NCBI RefSeq assembly: GCF_000239815.1
Contig: NZ_CAFK01000165.1
Coordinates: forward strand, 1-46,757
Origin: Bradyrhizobium sp. STM 3843
GTDB taxonomy: Bacteria; Pseudomonadota; Alphaproteobacteria; Rhizobiales; Xanthobacteraceae
Reading direction: 5' to 3'
Length of the DNA: 46,757 nt
Shown piece by piece: positions 41,795 to 46,757 of the stretch. The notes beneath the pieces are model-generated. The model was given only the letters and a program-made list of their open reading frames with translations. It searched no databases and was not told the DNA's origin. Position 1 is the stretch's first letter. Every line of letters starts with the position of its first letter. The position numbers and the translations under genes were made by a program.

Positions 41795-43257
41795 AGCAGT
41801 CGGTCTCCGATCAGGAACTGAAGTGCACGGTCGAGGCGGATATGGGGAAGCGTCGGTTCGCCGCCATTGCTTTCGAGCAGCGGCGGCCGGAAACGCAGAA
41901 AACGGAAATCGGTGGCTTCGGCCGCATCACTGGAGAGCCCGCGGAACGCTTCTGCCCCGTTGAACAGCGCCGCGGCGTCGTCAGGCAGGTCGCCGGGGAA
42001 GGTCGCGACCTCGGTGTTGCCGTCGAAGATTTCGCCATTGGCGCTCTCGCCAGCCGCCGGCACGCCGAGCAGCGAGGGCAGCTTGTCGCGGCCCCGCGCG
42101 ACCATGGCCTCGCGCGTGGCCCTAACCGCGGCGAGCGCAACGACGTCGATCATGGCCCCGGTGCTCTCGGCGTGGGCGACCGCCTGATCGACGGCGCGCC
42201 GCAGCACCGCTTCCAGCCGGTCGTGGCTGGTGTGATGCAGATGGTCGGCCTTGGTCGCAGCGAACAGGATGCGATCGATGCGCGGCCGGAACAGCGCCGA
42301 GAGCAGCGTGCTGCGTCCGACGCGGAAGCAGGTGAGAATTCCGGACAACGCGGCTTCCAGATCATGCAGCGCCTCGGGCCCGGCATTGAATGCGGCCAGC
42401 GCGTCAACCAGCACGATCTGCCGGTCGAGGCGCGCGAAATGATCGCGAAAGAACGGCCTGACGACGATGTCCTTATAGGCCTCGTAACGGCGGCGCATCA
42501 TGGCCCAGAGCGAGCCGTCCTTGGCGCTGCCCTCCGCAGGCAGATCGAGCGGCGCGAAGGTGAGGGCGGGAGAGCCCGCGAGATTGCCGGGCATCAGGAA
42601 ACGGCCGGGCGGCAGCAGGCTCATCGCAAAACGCTCGTCGCGGCAGGCGCGCAGATAGTCGGTGAACAATTGCGCAGCCCTGAGCGTCACCTGCTCGTCC
42701 GCAGGTGCCTCGGCCGAGAGCATGCCGAGGTGGGCGTGCCAGTCCCGGGCCAGATGCGCGCGCGGCGCCTCCCGCGACAAAGCGACGCTCTCGCGGGCCC
42801 ATTGCTCGTAGCTCTTGTCGAGCAGCGGCAGGTCGAGCAGCCACTCGCCGGGATAATCGACAATATCGAGCGTCAGCGTCCGCTCGGCGCCGTTCGGGCG
42901 CTGGTAGTCGATGACCAGCCTGAGCTCGCTGATGTCGACCGTCGAACTCGGCCAGCGCCGCTCCTCGACCAGGGCGCTCACGTGGGTCTCATAGGCAAAG
43001 CGCGGCACGCCATCGTCGGGCTGCGGCGAAAGCTGCGCCCGGGCGATGCGGCCGGACGCGAACGCCTCGAACACCGGAAAACGACCGCCCCGGATCAGCC
43101 CGTGGATCAGCGCGGTGATGAACACCGTCTTGCCGGCCCGTGATAATCCGGTGACACCGAGCCGGACCGTGGGGTTGAACAGGCTCTCGCCATAGTCACG
43201 CAATGCACGAGCCGACAGCCGCGCTTCCTCGACGATTCCGGTCAAACTGGCGGCCAT
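41791..43257 (-). CDS. ycjX: YcjX family P-loop protein (DUF463)
   Basis: Protein of 488 residues. The P-loop is GLSRAGKT at 37-44 and a switch-like segment is LDIVDYPGEWLLDLPLL. Other family marks are the opening RLGVTGLSRAGKTVFITALIHGL, the PGRFLMPGNLAGSPALTFAPL segment and FRGLSSDAAEATDFRFLRFRPP near the end. The family binds and probably hydrolyses GTP and is cytoplasmic or membrane-peripheral. It is the first gene of the ycjX-ycjF pair with a 4-nt overlap. The 180-nt gap to the divergent hemolysin III-like gene should hold both promoters. Confidence 0.93.
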   Translation of the reverse strand: MAASLTGIVEEARLSARALRDYGESLFNPTVRLGVTGLSRAGKTVFITALIHGLIRGGRFPVFEAFASGRIARAQLSPQPDDGVPRFAYETHVSALVEERRWPSSTVDISELRLVIDYQRPNGAERTLTLDIVDYPGEWLLDLPLLDKSYEQWARESVALSREAPRAHLARDWHAHLGMLSAEAPADEQVTLRAAQLFTDYLRACRDERFAMSLLPPGRFLMPGNLAGSPALTFAPLDLPAEGSAKDGSLWAMMRRRYEAYKDIVVRPFFRDHFARLDRQIVLVDALAAFNAGPEALHDLEAALSGILTCFRVGRSTLLSALFRPRIDRILFAATKADHLHHTSHDRLEAVLRRAVDQAVAHAESTGAMIDVVALAAVRATREAMVARGRDKLPSLLGVPAAGESANGEIFDGNTEVATFPGDLPDDAAALFNGAEAFRGLSSDAAEATDFRFLRFRPPLLESNGGEPTLPHIRLDRALQFLIGDRLL

Positions 43258-43437
43258 GCGGGAGACGTAAATCTGTGGTTAAAAACCGTGTGAACGACTT
43301 GTGAAAAGTGGCGATTTGAACGGCCAATTCAAGCTCACATTTCCGGCGCGTTTCCGGGTAAGACGGGGGTTGAACGGATCGTTGACCATCTGGCACTCAT
43401 ATAGTTGTCACAACCGAAGACTTGCGACGGGTTCCGT

Positions 43438-44133
43438 ATGTCCGTGTTCAAACTGAAGCAGTTCGCCTCGACTTCCGTGCACGCCGCCACCGGCGCGATC
43501 CGGTGGAATTACGACAAGGTCGAACTGATAGCCGACGGCGTGGTGCACGCAATCGGCGTCAGCAGCGGCCTGGTCGCAGCGACCGTCCTGGTCGTGCTGA
43601 CCGCGATCTATGCGCGTGCGCTCGACATCGTCGTGGTGTCGGTCTATGTCGCGGGACTGTTGTCGATGCTGGTGCTGTCGGCGACCTATAATCTGTGGCC
43701 GGTGTCGCCGACCAAATGGGTGCTGCGCCGCTTCGACCATTCCGCGATCTATGTGCTGATCGCCGCGACCTACACGCCGTTCATCGCCGCAATGCAAAAC
43801 GGCGTGCTCGCGATCGCGATGCTTGTCGGTGTCTGGGGTGTGGCGATCTTCGGCATCGTCCTGAAGCTGCGCTGGCCGGGGCGGTTCGATGCGCTGGCCG
43901 TCGGGCTCTATCTCGCGCTCGGCTGGAGCGGGGCCATGATGTATGATCAGGTGATCGGCATCCTGCCCAAGACTGTGCTCGGCTGCGTGCTCGCGGGCGG
44001 TATCCTCTACAGCTTCGGCGTCATCTTCCACTCCTGGCGGCGCTTGCGCTTCCAGAACGTGATCTGGCATTGTTTCGTGCTGCTCGGCGCCGGCTGCCAC
44101 TACACCGCGGTGCTCGATCTGGTTCTGACATAA
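43438..44133 (+). CDS. Hemolysin III family membrane protein (PAQR-like)
   Basis: Membrane protein of 231 residues with about seven helices. Family marks: VELIADGVVHAIG (the first conserved His), ATYNLWPVSPTKWVLRRFDHSAIYVLIAATYTPF with the Asp-His pair, and WHCFVLLGAGCHYTAVL (HxxxxxxxxH metal-site end). The fold is shared with eukaryotic PAQR receptors and related metal-dependent hydrolases, and the His/Asp residues form a zinc site in that group. The name hemolysin is historical and does not show toxicity. ATG 43438 is chosen; the frame is open 11 codons farther up. It lies 24 nt before an SDR gene on the same strand, so they may be cotranscribed. Confidence 0.9.
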   Translation: MSVFKLKQFASTSVHAATGAIRWNYDKVELIADGVVHAIGVSSGLVAATVLVVLTAIYARALDIVVVSVYVAGLLSMLVLSATYNLWPVSPTKWVLRRFDHSAIYVLIAATYTPFIAAMQNGVLAIAMLVGVWGVAIFGIVLKLRWPGRFDALAVGLYLALGWSGAMMYDQVIGILPKTVLGCVLAGGILYSFGVIFHSWRRLRFQNVIWHCFVLLGAGCHYTAVLDLVLT

Positions 44134-44157
44134 CATAGCGCAAACAGGGAGCGAGAC

Positions 44158-44952
44158 ATGCAGGTGACCGGCAAAAACGTGGTGGTCACCGGCGGAGCCC
44201 GCGGGATCGGCAAGGCGCTGTGCGAGGCCTTTGCCCGCGCAGGCGCGGCCAAAGTGGTGGTGGCCGATCTCGACGGAGCTGCTGCGCGTTCGGTGGCCGC
44301 AGGTATCGATGGCGCTGCCTTCAAATGCGACGTCGCGCAGGAGAAGGATATCCTTCACGTGATCGACGAGACCGAGCGCCAGTTCGGGCCCATTTCGCTG
44401 TTTTGCTCCAATGCCGGCATCGGCGGCGGCTTCGACCCGCTTTCGGTCAATGTCGGCGGCAGCTCCGACGAGCCGTGGATGCGGAGCTGGGCGATCCATG
44501 TGATGGCCCATGTCTACGCTGCCCGTCATATGGTCCCGCGCTACAAGACGCGCGGCGGCGGCTACTTCCTCAACACGATCTCCGCGGCGGGCCTGCTCTC
44601 GCAGGTCGGCAGCGCGCCTTATTCGACCACCAAGCACGCCGCGGTCGGCTTCGCAGAAAATCTCGCGATCTCGCACAAAGCCGATAACATCAAGGTCTCG
44701 ATCCTGTGTCCGCAGGGCGTCGACACCGACATGCTGCGCTCGATCCCGAAGGGCCCGCAATCCGGCGACGGCGACCTATCGCCCGAGCAGGTTGCACAAG
44801 ATGTGCTGAAGGGCATCGAAGCCGAGACATTCCTGATCCTGCCGCATCCGCAGGTGCTGGGCTATATGCGCAACAAGACCGAGAACTACGACCGCTGGAT
44901 CGCGGGCATGGCCAAGATCCAGGCCAAGATGCGGGAGGAGTTTGGGAAGTAA
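44158..44952 (+). CDS. SDR-family oxidoreductase
   Basis: Short-chain dehydrogenase of 264 residues. The NAD(P)-binding loop is TGGARGIG at 11-18 with VVVADLD (the Asp favours NAD), then LFCSNAGIGGG. The active site has Ser in TISAAGLLS and YSTTK (Tyr and Lys). A somewhat longer than usual C-terminal helix closes it. GGGAGCGAG precedes ATG. The substrate cannot be told. It follows the hemolysin III-like gene by 24 nt and is followed by 400 nt of palindromic repeats. Confidence 0.92.
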   Translation: MQVTGKNVVVTGGARGIGKALCEAFARAGAAKVVVADLDGAAARSVAAGIDGAAFKCDVAQEKDILHVIDETERQFGPISLFCSNAGIGGGFDPLSVNVGGSSDEPWMRSWAIHVMAHVYAARHMVPRYKTRGGGYFLNTISAAGLLSQVGSAPYSTTKHAAVGFAENLAISHKADNIKVSILCPQGVDTDMLRSIPKGPQSGDGDLSPEQVAQDVLKGIEAETFLILPHPQVLGYMRNKTENYDRWIAGMAKIQAKMREEFGK

Positions 44953-45039
44953 GTCGGCGGCCGTTGCGGCTCCCTCGAATTTTGGGATCGGATATGTCCG
45001 GCACCGGGCCGACGACAAGAGTTCACACTGTCTCTTCCT

Positions 45040-45144
45040 CGTCATTCCGGGGCGCGCGCAGCGCGAGCCCGGAATCTATTTAACAGCAGGGCATGAGGCT
45101 CGATGGATTCCGGGCTCATGCCTTCGGCATGCCCCGGAATGACG
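45040..45144. repeat. Nested palindromic intergenic repeat
   Basis: CGTCATTCCGGGGC (45040-45053) pairs perfectly with GCCCCGGAATGACG (45131-45144). Inside, CCCGGAATC (45068-45076) pairs with GATTCCGGG (45106-45114), and CATGCC/GGCATG (about 45117-45131) forms a terminal hairpin. The whole is a REP-like cloverleaf just after the SDR gene and could stabilise or end its transcript. A partial arm of the same kind is at about 21278. Confidence 0.8.
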
Positions 45145-45245
45145 AACTGAAAGATGTCGCGTCCCTCACTCTGGTCGCGACGGTGCATGACCTGCATGGG
45201 CTAACCGCCCGGTCAGCCAACGGGCATATCGCGAAACACTCCGCT

Positions 45246-45352
45246 GTCGTCCCTGCGAACGCAGGGACCCATACCGCGGAATCCCTCTTGAGCCCCTGTG
45301 GCTGAGACCTGGCCAAGTCATCACGGCCGGTGAGTATGGATCCCGGGACGAC
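45246..45352. repeat. Second palindromic intergenic repeat
   Basis: GTCGTCCC (45246-45253) pairs with GGGACGAC (45345-45352). Within the left arm CCCTGCG/CGCAGGG (45251-45266) forms its own hairpin, and GACCCATAC / GTATGGATC continue the outer symmetry imperfectly. It lies immediately before the end of the convergent MarR gene (stop at 45360). Together with the element at 45040 it fills the 44953-45359 gap; I see no gene there. Confidence 0.7.
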
Positions 45353-45359
45353 AACGGTA

Positions 45360-45830
45360 TCAGCTCGCAGCCGGCATCTTCTCCTCCGCCGTGCGCCACG
45401 CCTTCAGCGCGCGCGCATAGAGTAGCAGGCCTTCGCGGACGGTGCGCCGTTCCCGCTCCGATAGCGGCGCCAGCGCGCCCTCGACCTGATGGCGGCCGAA
45501 CGCATGCAGCGCGGCCAGCGTGCGGCGGCCCTTTGCGGTCAGGGACAGCGGCTTGATCCGCGCGTCGTCCGGGTCGACCGTCTCATTCAACTCGCCGCTG
45601 TCGATCAGCTTGCGAACCATGCGGCTGACGCTGGATTTCTCCAGATGCAGGATCTCGCCGAGCTGCATCGCCGTCAGCGGGCCACGGATGCCGATCTCCA
45701 GGATGGTGTGGACCGCCGAGGGCGGGTAGTCGGTGGCCGCGACGGTGGCCTCCATGAAGCCGAGCTCGCGCACCATCAGGCGCGAGGCGGCGCGGACATC
45801 ATCGACCAGACCGGAATCGGCATTGCTCAT
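45360..45830 (-). CDS. MarR-family transcriptional regulator
   Basis: Regulator of 156 residues. A winged helix-turn-helix spans about 45-115: VHTILEIGIRGPLTAMQLGEILHLEKSSVSRMVRKLIDSGELNETVDPDDARIKPLSLTAKG. Flanking helices form the dimer interface. ATG 45830 has GGGGAG 5 nt upstream and is preferred over the in-frame start at 45845. It is divergent from an SDR gene, and a perfect palindrome with 15-bp arms (45841-45871) starts 11 nt upstream of its start codon; the palindrome almost certainly is its operator and mediates autorepression. The ligand is unknown and may be the substrate of the SDR. Confidence 0.94.
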   Translation of the reverse strand: MSNADSGLVDDVRAASRLMVRELGFMEATVAATDYPPSAVHTILEIGIRGPLTAMQLGEILHLEKSSVSRMVRKLIDSGELNETVDPDDARIKPLSLTAKGRRTLAALHAFGRHQVEGALAPLSERERRTVREGLLLYARALKAWRTAEEKMPAAS

Positions 45831-45840
45831 CTTGACTCCC

Positions 45841-45871
45841 CGCATATAGTTGTATCATACAACTATATGCG
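45841..45871. promoter_or_regulatory. Perfect palindromic MarR operator
   Basis: CGCATATAGTTGTAT (45841-45855) and ATACAACTATATGCG (45857-45871) are perfectly complementary around a single C. The core TTGTATCATACAA has the size and symmetry of MarR-dimer sites. It lies between the divergent MarR (start 45830) and SDR (start 45915) genes and overlaps where both promoters must be. It is strikingly AT-rich for this genome. Confidence 0.88.
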
Positions 45872-45914
45872 AAACGCAACGAGGCGTTTGCCTTGCATCC
45901 GCGGAGGACTGCGC

Positions 45915-46712
45915 ATGAACGACGTCGTGCACGCGAATGGGCCGCGAGCCTTGTCGGGCAACCGGATGCAAGGGCAGGTCTGCCTCGTCACCGGCGGCGG
46001 CACCGGGATCGGGCGCGCCACTGCGCTGAAGATGGCCGCCGAAGGCGCCGAGGCCGTGCTGATCGCGGGGCGACGTGAGGCCGAGCTGGAAGCGACCGCG
46101 GCGCAATGCCGAAGCATCGGTTCGGATGCGGTCGTCCTGCGCACCGACGTGACGCGCCCGGACGAGGTCGAGCGTCTGGTGCAGACCGCGCTCGACCGCT
46201 ATGGCCGGCTCGATGTCGCCTTCAACAATGCGGGCTACCAGGAGCGCCGGGCACCCCTCGAGCAGCAGGACGTTGCGGTCTACGATTCGGTGTTCGACAC
46301 CAATGTGCGCTCGCTGTTCCTCTGTCTGCGCGTGCAAATGGCTGCGATGTTTGCACGGGGACAGGGACGCATCGTCATCAACGCCTCCGTCAGCGGCGTG
46401 CGCAACCCGAACACCGGTCTATCGCTCTATTCCGCGTCCAAGGCGGCGGTGATTTCGCTGACGCGCTCGGCCGCGATGGAAGCGGCGCCGCGCGGCGTCA
46501 GGATCAACGCGATCGCGCCCGGCCGCGTCGTCACCGACATGATGCTGCGCGCCGGCGTCGGCGACGTCGCAACGGTTGCCGCAGGCCTGCCGCTGCGCCG
46601 GACGGGCGAGCCGGAGGACATCGCCGAGGCCGTGGTCTGGCTCGTATCCGATGCGTCGTCCTATGTGGTCGGCCATGTGCTGGCGGCGGATGGCGGATTC
46701 TTGGCGTCGTAA
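45915..46712 (+). CDS. SDR-family oxidoreductase under MarR control
   Basis: Short-chain dehydrogenase of 265 residues. The cofactor loop is TGGGTGIG (about 29-36), followed by LIAGRREAELE with Arg-Arg after the second strand (suggesting NADP), then NNAGYQERRAP. The active site has Ser in NASVSGVRN and YSASK. The end AVVWLVSDASSYVVGHVLAADGGF is the classic SDR closing motif. GGAGG 7 nt before ATG 45915 fixes the start; the long open frame upstream is antisense to the MarR gene. Probably induced when the MarR ligand appears. Substrate unknown. Confidence 0.94.
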   Translation: MNDVVHANGPRALSGNRMQGQVCLVTGGGTGIGRATALKMAAEGAEAVLIAGRREAELEATAAQCRSIGSDAVVLRTDVTRPDEVERLVQTALDRYGRLDVAFNNAGYQERRAPLEQQDVAVYDSVFDTNVRSLFLCLRVQMAAMFARGQGRIVINASVSGVRNPNTGLSLYSASKAAVISLTRSAAMEAAPRGVRINAIAPGRVVTDMMLRAGVGDVATVAAGLPLRRTGEPEDIAEAVVWLVSDASSYVVGHVLAADGGFLAS

Positions 46713-46757
46713 TTCGGCAACTGACGCCAAACATTCGTTATTTCGACCACGGCGGTG

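Noticed and set aside
1..46757. CRISPR arrays, tRNA or rRNA genes, prophage or complete insertion sequence
   Set aside because: No regularly spaced repeats, cloverleaf with CCA-type ends, or transposase, integrase or phage structural genes were seen by eye; a covariance-model scan was not possible here.

Overview
The window reads as chromosomal DNA from a GC-rich alphaproteobacterium, most likely Bradyrhizobium or a close relative in the Nitrobacteraceae. This is inferred, not measured. The grounds are strongly GC-biased codon use, long open antisense shadows, the protein families present, and several degenerate intergenic repeat types I associate with Bradyrhizobium and Rhodopseudomonas genomes. 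No tRNA, rRNA, CRISPR array, complete insertion sequence, integrase or replication origin was found.

Left part (1-21256) is densely coding. A TctD/TctE-like two-component system (334-2359) lies back to back with a nitrate/sulfonate/taurine-type ABC importer operon (ATPase, permease, binding protein; 2473-5198). The last 86 bp of the binding-protein gene recur at 6046-6131, and a small XRE-type regulator sits between the two copies. Two coupled, exported TPR proteins follow, then an RstA/RstB- or EnvZ/OmpR-like two-component pair divergent from a small Cys-rich secreted protein. Next come a LemA / TPM / TPM operon, two small membrane or secreted proteins, a WYL-domain repressor divergent from a glutathione S-transferase with a perfect palindrome between them, an FAD-linked oxidase with an AraC-type regulator, and a large MscS-family channel.

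Middle part (21257-31841) has many gaps of several hundred bases. It carries an OmpA-like protein with a polyproline linker, adenine deaminase, a DUF5996 protein, a hypothetical protein, a Tat-exported metallo-beta-lactamase-fold hydrolase, a VOC protein, a probable DUF4279 protein and a secreted hypothetical. Between them lie decayed copies of dispersed repeats, a membrane-protein remnant and a strongly structured intergenic element at 31441-31546. It looks accessory or slowly decaying.

Right part (31842-46757) is dense again. It holds a single-span Ala/Pro/Lys-rich envelope protein, a secreted protein with one CXXCH motif and a Cys-rich tail, a 55-residue membrane protein, a class III CoA-transferase, a cold-shock protein, and a multidomain adenylate cyclase (heme-b-like membrane anchor, [2Fe-2S] ferredoxin domain, class III cyclase). 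It continues with a GT39-type glycosyltransferase, the YcjX/YcjF pair, a hemolysin III-family membrane protein, an SDR enzyme, two palindromic intergenic repeats, and a MarR repressor divergent from a second SDR over a perfect 15-bp-arm palindrome.

The themes are sensing and regulation (two two-component systems; XRE, WYL, AraC and MarR regulators; a redox-type cyclase), envelope maintenance, and small-molecule import or detoxification. The most unusual items are the redox-domain cyclase, the duplicated gene end around the XRE gene, the OmpA/polyproline protein and the structured intergenic element.
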